Assembly (NCBI GenBank): GCA_963754135.1
Contig: CAVWEY010000001.1
Span: 62,001 to 126,000 of the forward strand
Direction of reading: 5' to 3'
DNA: 64,000 bases
DNA from: JAJFUI01 sp963754135
Lineage (GTDB): Bacteria; Planctomycetota; Planctomycetia; Pirellulales; Thermoguttaceae
Of this stretch, positions 46,866 to 58,270 are shown in pieces. Under the pieces are notes generated by a model that searched no databases, was not told the origin of the DNA, and worked only from the letters and a program-made list of their open reading frames with translations. The translations under genes and the position numbers were made by a program. Numbering within the stretch: position 1 is the stretch's first letter; the number at the start of each line of letters is the position of its first letter.

Positions 46866-48291
46866 ATGTCGTTTGTGATTGAGAAGGCGAGATTGAGCCG
46901 CAGCGGACTGGACTTCATCGACGAGGACCGCCTGCACGCCCTGATTGGACGCCCGGCGGCGCCGGCCGAGGTCCGCGCGATTATCGCCAAGAGTATGGCC
47001 AAGCAGCCGCTTTCGGCCGACGAGACCGCCGTGCTCTTAGCGGCCGATGAACCCGAGCTGGTCGAGGAGATTTTCGACGCCGCCCGGCAACTCAAGCGCG
47101 ACGTTTACGGCAACCGCATCGTGATCTTCGCCCCGCTCTACGTGGGCAACGACTGCACCAACGATTGCCAGTACCTGTGCCTTCCGCCGCTCGAACCGCG
47201 AGGCGGTCCGCCGCACGTTGGACGAGGAAGAGCTTCGCCAGCAAGTGCTGGCCCTGGAGGGGAAGGGGCACAAGCGGCTGATCCTGGTCTTCGGCGAGCA
47301 TCCCCGCTACAGCCCCGAGTACATGGCCGAGTGCGTCCGCCGCGTCTACGCCACCACGGCCAGCCACGGCGAAATCCGCCGGGTGAACATCAACGCCGCC
47401 CCGTTGGACCACGCCGGCTACGCCACCGTCAAGGCGGCCGGCATCGGCACCTACCAGATTTTCCAGGAGACCTACCATCACGAGACCTACGCCCGGGTGC
47501 ATCCGGCCGGCACCCGGAAAGGCAACTATCTCTGGCGGCTCGACGGCGTCGCCCGCGCGATGGAGGCCGAGTGCGACGACGTGGGCATCGGGGCGCTCTT
47601 CGGGCTGTACGACTGGCGGTTCGAGGTGCTGGCCCTGGTGAGCCACGCCCTGCACCTGCAAAAGCACTACAACGTCGGCCCGCACACCATCAGCTTCCCC
47701 CGGCTGCGGCCGGCGCAGGGAGTGCGGCTGGACGAGAAGTACCTGGTCAGCGACGCCGATTTCAAGCGGCTGGTGGCCATTCTGCGGCTGGCCGTGCCGT
47801 ATACGGGCATGATCCTGACAGCCCGCGAGCCGGCCGCCCTCCGCCGCGAGGTGCTCGCCTTCGGCGTCTCGCAGATCGACGCCGGCAGCCGCATCGAGCT
47901 GGGCGGCTACACCGAGGCCGGCGACACCCAGAGCATGGAACGCGAGCAGTTCGAGCTGGGCGACATCCGCTCGCTGGACCAGGTGATGCGGGAGTTGCTG
48001 GTGGACGGCTACATTCCCAGTTTCTGCACGGCCTGCTACCGGCTCGGCCGCACGGGCGAGCAGTTCATGGAGTTCGCCATTCCGGGCTTCATCCAGAACC
48101 TTTGCACGCCTAACGCGATGAGCACACTCTTGGAGTACCTGATCGACTACGCCTCGCCCGAGACCCGCAAGGCCGGCGAGGCGGCCATCCGCCGCGAAAT
48201 CGAAAGACTGCCCGAGGGGGAGCGGAAACGCCAACTGCTGGACCGGTTGCGGCGGATCGCAGAGAAGGATGAGCGGGACTTGTACTTCTGA
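46866..48291 (+). CDS. hydG: [FeFe]-hydrogenase maturation radical SAM tyrosine lyase HydG, frameshifted
   Basis: About 475 residues. HydG cleaves tyrosine to give CO and cyanide and builds an Fe(CO)2(CN)(cysteine) synthon. The radical SAM cluster motif CTNDCQYC is cut by an extra C near 47177 (CTNDCQY|CAFRRSNREAVRR). The rest is complete: AAGIGTYQIFQETYHHETYA, DDVGIGALFGLYDWRFEVLA, GPHTISFPRLRPAQG and the C-terminal second cluster SFCTACYRLGRTGEQFMEFA ... LCTPNA. Start ATG 46866 after AGGAGAAGG. hydE and hydG are in direct sequence; hydF follows after the RAYT and aspartase genes. Confidence 0.93.
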
Positions 48292-48335
48292 CGCACGGGC
48301 TGCCATCTGCCATCGCGCCAGCCGCGGAGCGGCGG

Positions 48336-48433
48336 TAGTCAATAGCCAGGGCGCAAGCCCCTGGAGAGGAGAGGGAGAACTTTATTCCAGGGGCTGACGC
48401 CCCTGGCTATTGACTAACGTCCCTTCGGGACTG
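48336..48433. repeat. REP-type repeat, left side of the RAYT gene
   Basis: TAGTCAATAGCCAGGGCGCA...CCCTGG (48336-48364) pairs with CCAGGGGCTGACGCCCCTGG (48387-) extended by CTATTGACTA. The element ends in a tract (48404-48431) that recurs on the right side. Confidence 0.85.
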
Positions 48434-48464
48434 ACCGCCGATTACACCGCCAAAAGGACCACCC

Positions 48465-48917
48465 ATGCCACAATCCTTCGCCTGTCTGAATTGCCATATC
48501 ATCTTCAGCACCAAGCACCGTGAGCCGCTTCTCCTTCCCGACCGGGCGCCACGCCTGTACGCGTACATCGGCGGAGCCGTCCGAGCCAAGGGCAGTTCAT
48601 TGACGGCCGCTGGCGGGATGCCCGATCACGTCCATCTCTTGGTGTCGCTAGGAAAACAAACGTCCGCCGCAAACCTCGTCCGTGACATTAAGTCCAATTC
48701 TTCGCGTTGGATTCATGAGACCGTTTCCGGCCTGAGCGCTTTCGCATGGCAGGCCGGATACGGCGCGTTCAGCGTCAGTCGGTCCAATCTGGACAAACTG
48801 AAGGGCTACATAGCCGGGCAGCACGAACACCATCGCGTTCGCTCGTTTCAGGAGGAGTTTCTGGAGTTTCTCAAGCGGCATGAGTTACAATACGACGAGA
48901 GGTACATTTGGGATTGA
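48465..48917 (+). mobile_element. REP-associated tyrosine transposase (RAYT, IS200/IS605-like)
   Basis: 150 residues encoding a Y1 HUH transposase: FACLNCHIIFSTKHREPLLL at the start, the HUH motif in GMPDHVHLLVSL, and the tail QAGYGAFSVSRSNLDKLKGY, EHHRVRSFQEEFLEFL, typical for RAYTs. It cuts and moves single-stranded palindromic DNA. It lies between hydG and aspA, flanked on both sides by closely similar palindromes, with a 28-base direct repeat (GGCTATTGACTAACGTCCCT...) on each side. No accessory gene. ATG at 48465. It is intact and probably active or recently active. Confidence 0.9.
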
Positions 48918-48984
48918 ACGTTAGCCGGGGCGCGGCAGTTGCGCCGCGGAGCGAAGCCGTAGTTGAGCCGCGGAGCGGCGGTAG

Positions 48985-49144
48985 GCAATAGCCAGGGGCG
49001 TAAGCCCCTGGACGGGGAGGGGCGGCGAGAACGTAAGCCCCGTAGGGGCGATACAACCTTCTGCCGCCGCTCCGCGGCTTGGGTGTTTCGACCTTTGCCC
49101 CAGGGGCTAACGCCCCTGGCTATTGACTAACGTCCCTTCGGGAC
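48985..49144. repeat. REP-type repeats, right side of the RAYT gene
   Basis: CAATAGCCAGGGGCGTAAGC...CCTGG (about 48986-49011), then GCCGCGGAGCGGCGG-type palindromes, and CCAGGGGCTAACGCCCCTGG (49100-49119) running into the same right tract (49117-49144) as on the left side. The aspA ATG follows 30 bases later. Confidence 0.85.
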
Positions 49145-49174
49145 TAAACCATTGAATGACGTTGCGTCGCCACT

Positions 49175-50582
49175 ATGACCGTGGAATATCGCCGCGAAAC
49201 CGACCTGCTGGGGACCCGCAACCTGCCCGCCGGGGCGCTGTGGGGAATCCACACCTTGCGGGCGGTCGAGAACTTTCCCCTGGCCCGCCGGCCGGTGCAT
49301 CGCCGGCTGGTCCATGCTTATGGCGCGGTGAAGCTGGCCGCCGCCCGGACCAATCATGAATTGGGACATTGGGACGACGCCAAAGCGGCCGCCATCGAAG
49401 CCGCCTGCCAGGAAATGATCGCCGGCACGCTCGACGAGCACGTTGTTGTCGATGCACTTCAGGGCGGGGCGGGCACCTCGACAAACATGAACGTCAACGA
49501 AGTGCTGGCCAACCGGGCATTGCAACTCTTCGGCCGGCCGCTGGGCGAATACCAGGCCGTCAGCCCCCACGACGACCTCAATCTCCACCAATCGACCAAC
49601 GACACCTATCCCACGGCCCTGCGCGTGGCGGCCATCTACGCTCTGCACGACCTGGAACGCAAGCTGATCGCCCTGCAAGAAGCGTTCCAGGCCAAGGAGA
49701 AGCAGACAGCCGGCATGGTCAAGATCGGACGGACCGAGTTGCAGGATGCCGTGCTTCTGACCCTCGGCCGCGAGATGGCCGCCTACGCCGAGGCCCTGGC
49801 CCGCGACCGCTGGCGGGTCTATAAGTGCGAGGAGCGGTTGCGGGTGGTGAATCTCGGCGGCACGGCCGTTGGCACCGGGCTGGGCGCCCCGCGGCAGTAC
49901 ATCTTCCGCGCCGTCGAGCACCTCCGGCAGATCACCGGCCTGGGGCTGGCCCGTGCGGAAAACCTGATCGAGGCCACCCAGAACGCCGACGCCTTCGTTG
50001 AGGTGAGCGGGATGCTGCGGACGCTTGCGACGAACCTGCTGAAGATCGCCAACGATCTGCGGCTGCTCTCGTCCGGCCCGCACGCCGGGCTGGGCGAAAT
50101 CCGCCTGCCGCCGCTCCAGGCCGGCTCCTCGATCATGCCCGGCAAGGTCAATCCGGTGATCCCCGAGGCCGTCGCCCAAGCCGCCATCGCCGTAATCGGC
50201 TACGACCTGATGATCGCCCAGGCCACGGCCGGCGGAAACCTCGAACTGAGCCAGTTCCTGCCGCTGGTGGCCGACAGCCTGCTTTGCGAGCTCGATCTGC
50301 TGACCAATGCCTGCGATATTTTTGCACGACATTGCGTAGCGGGCATCGAGGCCGACGCGGACCACTGCCGCCGCAACGTCCACGGCAGCACGGCCGTGCT
50401 GACCGCGCTGGTCGAGCGGATCGGCTACAAAGCCGCCGAGCAACTGGCCGCCGAGATCGCAGCGAGCCCCGCCGGTCAGAATGGACGTCCGCCAGTTGGT
50501 CATCGGCCGCGGTCTGCTCAGCGCCGAGGAGTTCGATGAGTTGACTTCGCCGGAGCGCGTGACGAGGTTAGGGTCGGGGTAG
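49175..50582 (+). CDS. aspA: Aspartate ammonia-lyase in the hyd cluster, frameshifted near the end
   Basis: About 468 residues. Converts aspartate to fumarate and ammonia. Family landmarks: LGTRNLPAGALWGIHTLRAV, QGGAGTSTNMNVNEVLANRA, HDDLNLHQSTNDTYPTALRV, and the catalytic SS loop AGSSIMPGKVNPVIPE. The first five residues are unremarkable. Near 50468 the frame changes; the correct end reads MDVRQLVIGRGLLSAEEFDE and stops at 50582. From memory, an aspartase-type gene between hyd maturases is seen in other bacteria, suggesting a metabolic link, but that link is not explained. It follows the RAYT and precedes hydF on the same strand. Confidence 0.92.
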
Positions 50583-50590
50583 TTTCACAC

Positions 50591-50668
50591 AAATTGGTCA
50601 TTGAAAAATAGTCACTGCAAATTTGTCATTTGCAGCCGATTATTGACCGATTTGAAATGACCAATTTG
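50591..50668. repeat. AT-rich inverted repeat between aspA and hydF
   Basis: AAATTGGTCATT (50591-50602) pairs with AATGACCAATTT (50657-50668); an inner hairpin CTGCAAAT...ATTTGCAG lies between. It sits immediately before the hydF ATG. Same AT-rich family as before hydG and between hdrC and hdrB. Confidence 0.8.
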
Positions 50669-50670
50669 CA

Positions 50671-51912
50671 ATGACAAATCCCATGAATGCGGCTCCCAAG
50701 GGTCTCCGGCTCCACATCGGTCTGTTCGGCCGCCGCAACGCCGGCAAGTCGTCGCTGCTGAACACGCTGGTGCGGCAGGAGGTTTCTATCGTCTCGGAAG
50801 TGGCCGGCACCACGACCGATCCGGTCGAGAAGCCGATGGAACTGCTGCCCTTGGGGCCGGTGTTGTTTATCGACACCGCCGGCATCGACGACGCCGGGGC
50901 GCTGGGCGAGAAACGGGTGCAGAAGACCCGGCAGGTCTTCGACCGCACCGACCTGGGCATTCTCGTGGTTGACGCCGGCCGGTGGGACGATTTTGAGGAA
51001 GGAATCCTCCGGGAGTTGCGCGAGCGGAACGTCCCCATCGTGGTGGCGCTGAATAAGGCGGACATTGCGAAGCCGCAAGCGGCATTGTTGGAGAGGTTGC
51101 GAGCGGAGGAAGTCCCATTTGTGGAAACGGTTGCCCCCGCCGGCGGCGGCGTGCCGGAGTTGCGGGAAGCGATCATCCAAGCCGCGCCGGAGGAGTTCCT
51201 CCACACGCCGCCGCTGGTGGCCGACCTGGTGCCGCCGGGCGAGTTGGCCGTGCTGGTGGTCCCCATCGACACGGAAGCCCCCAAGGGCCGGTTGATCGTC
51301 CCCCAGGTGCAGGCGATCCGCGACCTGCTGGACGGCGACGCCTATTGCCTGGTGGTCAAGGAGCGGGAGCTGCGCAACGCGCTCTCGCGGCTCAGCCGCC
51401 CGCCGGCCCTGGTGGTGACCGACTCGCAGGCGTTTCTGAAGGTCGCGGCCGACACGCCGCCGGAAGTGAAGATGACCTCGTTCTCGATCCTGTTCGCCCG
51501 GCAGAAGGGCGATCTCCGCCAGTTTGTCGAGGGGGCGTTGGCCATCGAGCGGCTGCGGCCCGGCGACCGCGTGCTGGTGGCCGAGGCCTGCACGCATCAC
51601 CCCATCGGCGACGACATCGGCCGGGTGAAAATCCCCCGTTGGCTCCGGCAGTACGTCGGCGGCGAGCTGCGGATCGACACCACGCAAGGGCACGATTTTC
51701 CCGCCGATCTGGGCCAATACCGGCTGGTGGTCCATTGCGGGGCGTGCATGTGGAACCGCCGCGAGATGCTCACCCGGCTGGCCCAATGCCGCCGGGCCGG
51801 GGTGCCGATCTGCAACTACGGCCTGACGATCGCCTACACGCTGGGCATTTTCGAGCGTGCCCTGGCCCCCTTCCCCGACGCCCTGGAAGCGTACCGCCGG
51901 AATCGACCTTGA
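50671..51912 (+). CDS. hydF: [FeFe]-hydrogenase H-cluster scaffold GTPase HydF
   Basis: 413 residues. GTPase that carries the 2Fe subcluster before insertion into HydA. G1 is LFGRRNAGKSSLLNTLV, G2 VAGTTTDPVEKP, G3 FIDTAGIDDAG, G4 ALNKAD. The C-terminal cluster-binding region has EACTHHPIGDDIGRVKIP and LVVHCGACMWNRREM (CxH...HCxxC), all conserved. Intact. It follows aspA and an AT-rich repeat; the next gene, the cysteine-synthase fusion, starts 72 bases downstream. ATG at 50671. Confidence 0.96.
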   Translation: MTNPMNAAPKGLRLHIGLFGRRNAGKSSLLNTLVRQEVSIVSEVAGTTTDPVEKPMELLPLGPVLFIDTAGIDDAGALGEKRVQKTRQVFDRTDLGILVVDAGRWDDFEEGILRELRERNVPIVVALNKADIAKPQAALLERLRAEEVPFVETVAPAGGGVPELREAIIQAAPEEFLHTPPLVADLVPPGELAVLVVPIDTEAPKGRLIVPQVQAIRDLLDGDAYCLVVKERELRNALSRLSRPPALVVTDSQAFLKVAADTPPEVKMTSFSILFARQKGDLRQFVEGALAIERLRPGDRVLVAEACTHHPIGDDIGRVKIPRWLRQYVGGELRIDTTQGHDFPADLGQYRLVVHCGACMWNRREMLTRLAQCRRAGVPICNYGLTIAYTLGIFERALAPFPDALEAYRRNRP

Positions 51913-51983
51913 CCTGGGAAGCCGCCATTGCTCTATTGGCAGCAGTTCGTGAACCGCGAGCGGCACAGATCAAGGACGTTGCG

Positions 51984-54303
<2,320 letters not shown>

Positions 54304-54307
54304 TGCC

Positions 54308-54709
54308 GTGAAACTGGTCGTCGCCGTCATTCAGCCGACGAAATTGGGCGCCGTCCGCGAGGCGCTGGAGCGGATCGAAGTCAGCCGGATGACGATCGGC
54401 GACGCCCAGGCGTTCGGGGAGAAAAAGGGGACGGGCCCCATTTGCCGCGACCGACCTTCGGTTGGTGCTCGCCCCCAGAGCGATTCCCGGCAACTGGACC
54501 TGTTCCCCTTCTCCGCCGCCACGCTGCTGCAAAAGACCATGCTGGAAATCGTGGTCAACGACGATTTCCTCGATCGGACGGTCGAGACGGTCGTCAACAC
54601 GGCCCGCACGGGACCTGCCGGGACCAGCGGCGACGGCAAGGTTTTCGTCCTCCCCGCGGATCAGGCGATCCAGATCGACGACGCCGCCCGCGGACCGGGA
54701 GCCGTGTAG
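54308..54709 (+). CDS. PII-like (GlnB/GlnK family) protein with a replaced T-loop
   Basis: 133 residues. PII core: VVAVIQPTKLGAVREALERI at the start, TMLEIVVNDDFLDRTVETVV, then GTSGDGKVFVLPADQAIQID, corresponding to the B- and C-loops. The T-loop, normally ~18 residues with the uridylylated Tyr, is replaced by EKKGTGPICRDRPSVG and onward to LDLFPF; it has no Tyr at the usual place. The DNA of the insert is a repeat (54422-54465). GTG start at 54308 after GGAGGAAAGG, five bases after the fusion gene. PII proteins sense ATP/ADP and 2-oxoglutarate; this one may have a different partner. Confidence 0.82.
   Translation: MKLVVAVIQPTKLGAVREALERIEVSRMTIGDAQAFGEKKGTGPICRDRPSVGARPQSDSRQLDLFPFSAATLLQKTMLEIVVNDDFLDRTVETVVNTARTGPAGTSGDGKVFVLPADQAIQIDDAARGPGAV
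54422..54465. repeat. Repeat element inside the PII-like gene (T-loop)
   Basis: AAAAGGGGACGGGCCCCATTT palindrome-like unit, then CCGACCTTCGGTTGG, related to the ACCGACC...GGTCGGT unit in sufD (23437-23459). It encodes most of the abnormal T-loop. Confidence 0.7.
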
Positions 54710-54901
54710 GGCCGAGGAGCTGCCTTGCGGGCACGGAATGGCGTTCTCTCCCGCCCCATACCCCCCAACAGAGTCAACCGTGGTCACTACGGCGACCCTG
54801 TCACTGGCCCGCAAGTGGGGGTCCGCACTCGATTTTGTAACCTAGACTTGATTGAAGGCGTGTAAACAGCGTGGGGCTTGTCGACTGTCGAGGACCCTCT
54901 G

Positions 54902-55036
54902 ATGTACCACTTCTACCGGGAAACCATGCACTACCTCGGTCGTCTGAGCCCGCAAGGGTGGCTCTTTGTGCTGGCCGGCGTGATCATCGTGGGCGTGATC
55001 TGCACGCGTGGCTTCGGGTCCCGATCGCATTATTGA
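54902..55036 (+). CDS. Small single-pass membrane peptide
   Basis: 44 residues: YHFYRETMHYLGRLSPQGWL, then a strong membrane helix FVLAGVIIVGVIC, and a short basic tail RGFGSRSHY. GAGGA about eight bases before the ATG is an acceptable ribosome-binding site. It ends 45 bases before the diguanylate cyclase ATG and could be co-expressed with it. No family that I recognise; too small for reliable assignment. Confidence 0.5.
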   Translation: MYHFYRETMHYLGRLSPQGWLFVLAGVIIVGVICTRGFGSRSHY

Positions 55037-55081
55037 ACATCCGGCCGTCAATCGCAAAGATCGCAGGAGTAGCGGACACCC

Positions 55082-55987
55082 ATGGACTTATGGCACCTTG
55101 AGATACCGGCTCCGGTGGCGTTGGCCTGCATGGCCGCCCTGGGCTATTTGGTCAGCCGGTGGAACCGGCCGGCGGCCAACGACCTGGTGGTCCGGTCACG
55201 GCGGGAGCTGAAGCGGGCCCAAGCCGTGGCAGTCGAGTTGGAGAAAATCGCCTGGACGGTCCGCCAAAGCCTGGCCAAGCACCACGCCAGCGTGTCGCGG
55301 TTCAAGGAGCGGGTGAGCCGGCTGAACGACGGGCAACAGGACGCCACCTGGAAGGAGCTTTGCCGGGAGGCCGAGAACATTCTCCGGCCAACGCTGAAAC
55401 TGGCCACGCAGATCGCCAACGCCTATGACGAAATCCGCCAGCAGAGCGCCAGCCTGATGACCTTCACCGAGGTGCGGACCGATCCGCTTACGGGGGTGAA
55501 CAACCGGCGCGGGCTGGATGACGCGCTGAGCGCCCAACTGGCGATGATGACCCGCTACAACTCCATCTTCTCCCTGGTCATGCTCGACATCGATCACTTC
55601 AAGCAGGTCAACGACCGGGAGGGACATCTCCACGGCGATCACGTGCTCCAGGAGCTTGCCCGGCTCTTCGACGAGTGCGTCCGCGAAACCAACCTTGTTG
55701 GCCGGTACGGAGGCGAGGAGTTCGTTATTGTCATGCCGCAGACCGAACTGGCCGGGGCATGCGTGTTCGCCGAGCGGCTGCGGTCGGAAGTGGCGGCGCG
55801 GCTGCCGGTCACTATCAGCGGCGGCGTGGCTGCCGCCCGCGAAGGCGACACTGCGGAGACGCTGCTGGCGCGGGCCGACGCCGCGCTCTACGGCGCCAAG
55901 ACCGCGGGCCGCAACCAGGTATTTGCCCACGACAATAACGCCCTCCAGCCCGTCACCGCCGACGCGGCCCAAGCGGCGTCCGTGTGA
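55082..55987 (+). CDS. Diguanylate cyclase with N-terminal membrane helix (GGDEF), paralogue
   Basis: 301 residues. Membrane helix at residues ~8-24, long helical segment, then GGDEF domain (TDPLTGVNNRRGLDDALSAQ, MLDIDHFKQVNDREGHLHGD). The catalytic motif is YGGEEFVIVMP, a permitted variant. The I-site position reads RETN instead of RxxD, so product inhibition may be lost, unlike its paralogue at 10984-11976. c-di-GMP synthesis at the membrane. The 3' end overlaps the convergent protease gene by 35 bases. ATG at 55082. Confidence 0.92.
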   Translation: MDLWHLEIPAPVALACMAALGYLVSRWNRPAANDLVVRSRRELKRAQAVAVELEKIAWTVRQSLAKHHASVSRFKERVSRLNDGQQDATWKELCREAENILRPTLKLATQIANAYDEIRQQSASLMTFTEVRTDPLTGVNNRRGLDDALSAQLAMMTRYNSIFSLVMLDIDHFKQVNDREGHLHGDHVLQELARLFDECVRETNLVGRYGGEEFVIVMPQTELAGACVFAERLRSEVAARLPVTISGGVAAAREGDTAETLLARADAALYGAKTAGRNQVFAHDNNALQPVTADAAQAASV

Positions 55988-56490
55988 GCGTTAGAAACCA
56001 ATTGGTCGGGGCGTAGAGAGAACTTGCCGACAGGGCGTCCAGGGCCTCCAGCACGGTGGCGACTGCCCGCGGAATGGCCGCCTGCACTGCGGGCGTCAAT
56101 TGCTCGCCGAAGGCCAGGATGTCCGCGGCCTCGATGCCCACCAGCCGGATGTGGCCGTTCTCGGGCAGGTGTTCGCCGGCCCGGCGGCCGAACTCCAGGG
56201 CGGTCGAAAGATTCACGTCATGGGCCGAAGCGCTGCGCGTGCGTGGGCATGCCGTCGGCGGCCAGCAGATGGATCGTACCCGGCGGGGCGCCCGTCTGAA
56301 TGGCGTCGACGACGACCGCCCGGTCGAAGCCGATCATCCGCTCCATCAGCCGCAGGCCGCCCCAATAGTCCTCGGAGACCTCGACGTCCGCCCGTCCGGC
56401 CAGCCGCATCTTCAGTTCGTCGGCCACCCGCAGCCCGACGCTGTCGTCGCTGACCAACGGATTGCCCAGGCCGAGGATGAGGGTTTTCAT
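55953..56490 (-). CDS. Hydrogenase maturation protease (HycI/HoxM-type), frameshifted
   Basis: About 180 residues. Clips the C-terminal peptide of the [NiFe] large subunit after nickel insertion. Signature KTLILGLGNPLVSDDSVGLR matches the GNxxxxDDGxG start; AVVVDAIQTGAPPGTIHLL contains the central Asp; after the break near 56228 the C-terminal His motif is AHDVNLSTALEFG. ATG at 56490. It is the last gene of the hdrCBA-mvhDGA unit on the minus strand, 62 bases after mvhA, as expected for its substrate. Overlaps the end of the convergent GGDEF gene by 35 bases. Confidence 0.87.
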
Positions 56491-56551
56491 GGGCGCCATT
56501 GGGGGTTAGCAACTCCTCACCTTAACGCTCTTCTGAAGGGAGACGGCAAAA

Positions 56552-58015
56552 CTAGACATACTGCGCCATCCGCTCGATCACCTTGCCTTGCGGACCGCGG
56601 ATGGTCACTTCCAGCGGCATCTGGCCGGGCAGGCTGTGCGTGGCGCAGCCGAAACAGGGGTCGTAGGCGCGGAACGCCATCTCGACCATGTTCAGCAGCC
56701 CCTCGCTCACCTTGCCCTTCTGGATCAGCCCTTGGGCGGCCTTCTTCACCGACATGCAGATCGGGGCGTTGTTGTTGGTCGTGCCAACGATGAGATTCAC
56801 CTTGGTCAGGATGCCCCGCTCGTCGGTCGTGTAGTGGTGCGTGAGCGTGCCCCGCGGGGCCTCGACGCAGCCCACGCCCTCGGTCGGCGTCTGGGTCGGC
56901 AACACGCGATACTCCTTCGACGTGATCTCGGGGTCGCCGGCCAACTCGACCCACCGCTCGGCTGCGTAGAGCAACTCGACCAGCCGCGCCCAATGGGTAG
57001 CCAGCGTGTGGTTGATCGGCTTGCCGCCCAAGGTTTCGTACATCCGCTTGTACGCGGCGTTGGCCTCGGGCGTGGCCATTGCGTCGGCGGCGTTGCAGCG
57101 GGAAAGCGGCGTGGCCTTGTACACGCCCGAGTCTTCGCCGTCAACGAAGCCCTTCCAGCCAATCTTCTTCAGGTAGGGGAACTTGAGGTAGGACCACGGC
57201 TCGACCCGCTCGGCGACGAAATCGCGGTACTGCGAGCACTCATACTTGGCGTGTTCCTTGCCGCTTGGGCTTGTCACCCGAATCTTGCCGTCGTAGAAGT
57301 TCGTGCAATTCTTCGCGTCCACCATGCCCATGTTGTAGGTCTTGTGGACGTAAATGTCGCCGGTGATGAGTTTGACGTAGTCGGAGTTTGCCAACACCAC
57401 GTCGTCGAAGATCTTGAGCGAGAACTTGGCGAACTCGACGGCCTCGCGTCCGCGGGCCTCGATCTCCTTGCGCTGTTCCTCGTTGATGCCGTGGCTGACT
57501 CCGCCGGGCAGGCCCCAGTTCGGGTGTACGCGGCGGCCAGCCATCATCTGGATCAGGGCGTGGCCGTCGTGGCGCATCTTGAGCACATGCTTGGCCACGT
57601 CCATGCCCACTTTGGCCACCACGCCCAGGATGTTCCGCTCGGCGGGCGGGGCGGTGGGGCCAACGACGAAATCCGGCCCGCCCAGGGCGTAGAAGTGCGT
57701 CGTATGGTCGGTGGCGTAGAAGATGCTGTAGAACAGCTCGCGGAGCTTTTTGGCCGCTGGCGGCGGATCGACGTGGAACACGGCGTCCAGGGCCTTCGTG
57801 GCCGCCAGGTGGTGCGCCTCGGGGCAAACGCCGCAAATCCGAGAGGTCAGGTTCGGCATGTCCTCGGCCGGCCGGCCCACGCAGAACTGCTCGAAGCCCC
57901 GCAGCTCGGGGATCTGCAAATAGGCGTTGGCCACGTCTCCCTGGTCGTCCAGGAAAATGTCGATTTTGCCGTGACCTTCGAGCCGCGTGATGGGATCAAT
58001 CGAAATACGCTTCAT
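56552..58015 (-). CDS. mvhA: [NiFe] hydrogenase large subunit, MvhA-like (group 3c)
   Basis: 487 residues. Nickel ligands: RICGVCPEAHH (N-terminal CxxC) and DPCFGCATHSLPG (C-terminal DPCxxCxxH). After the His a tail of ~27 residues (SLPGQMPLEVTIRGPQG...) would be removed by the maturation protease. Other typical parts: KRISIDPITRLEGHGKIDIF, GGPDFVVGPTAPPAERN, PCFGCA. The pattern and the MvhD/HdrA neighbours identify the F420-non-reducing, group 3c type. Catalyses H2 oxidation. Start ATG 58015; the 255-base gap to mvhG is filled by a large inverted repeat, so its expression could be partly separate. Confidence 0.95.
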   Translation of the reverse strand: MKRISIDPITRLEGHGKIDIFLDDQGDVANAYLQIPELRGFEQFCVGRPAEDMPNLTSRICGVCPEAHHLAATKALDAVFHVDPPPAAKKLRELFYSIFYATDHTTHFYALGGPDFVVGPTAPPAERNILGVVAKVGMDVAKHVLKMRHDGHALIQMMAGRRVHPNWGLPGGVSHGINEEQRKEIEARGREAVEFAKFSLKIFDDVVLANSDYVKLITGDIYVHKTYNMGMVDAKNCTNFYDGKIRVTSPSGKEHAKYECSQYRDFVAERVEPWSYLKFPYLKKIGWKGFVDGEDSGVYKATPLSRCNAADAMATPEANAAYKRMYETLGGKPINHTLATHWARLVELLYAAERWVELAGDPEITSKEYRVLPTQTPTEGVGCVEAPRGTLTHHYTTDERGILTKVNLIVGTTNNNAPICMSVKKAAQGLIQKGKVSEGLLNMVEMAFRAYDPCFGCATHSLPGQMPLEVTIRGPQGKVIERMAQYV

Positions 58016-58073
58016 GGCAATTCTTTGTATGGAGAACAGTCGATGTTGAACACGTTGCGGGCCGAAGGCCCCC

Positions 58074-58244
58074 GAGTTCTCCCAGCCCAGGGCAACGCCC
58101 TGGGGGTTGGGAAATCATCACATTTTCGATTCGGCCCAACGGGCCAACCGTTCAGCCGTGCCGAGAACAGTTGGTCCGTTGGACCGGCATATTTCTCCTT
58201 CGTTCCCCCCTCGCCCCCAGGGCGTTGCCCTGGGCTGGGAGAAC
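58074..58244. repeat. 171-base inverted-repeat element between mvhG and mvhA
   Basis: Arms GTTCTCCCAGCCCAGGGCAA...TGGGGG (58074-) and the complement (58214-58244). MITE-like size; the centre has further small palindromes (GGCCCAACGGGCC). It may separate transcription of mvhA from mvhG or be a mobile insert. Confidence 0.8.
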
Positions 58245-58270
58245 TTCAGCCCCTTCGGGGCTGCGCACTG

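Noticed and set aside
48336..49144. CRISPR-like repeats around the transposase
   Set aside because: The repeats are palindromic pairs flanking a RAYT and lack regular spacing and spacers; REP sequences explain them.
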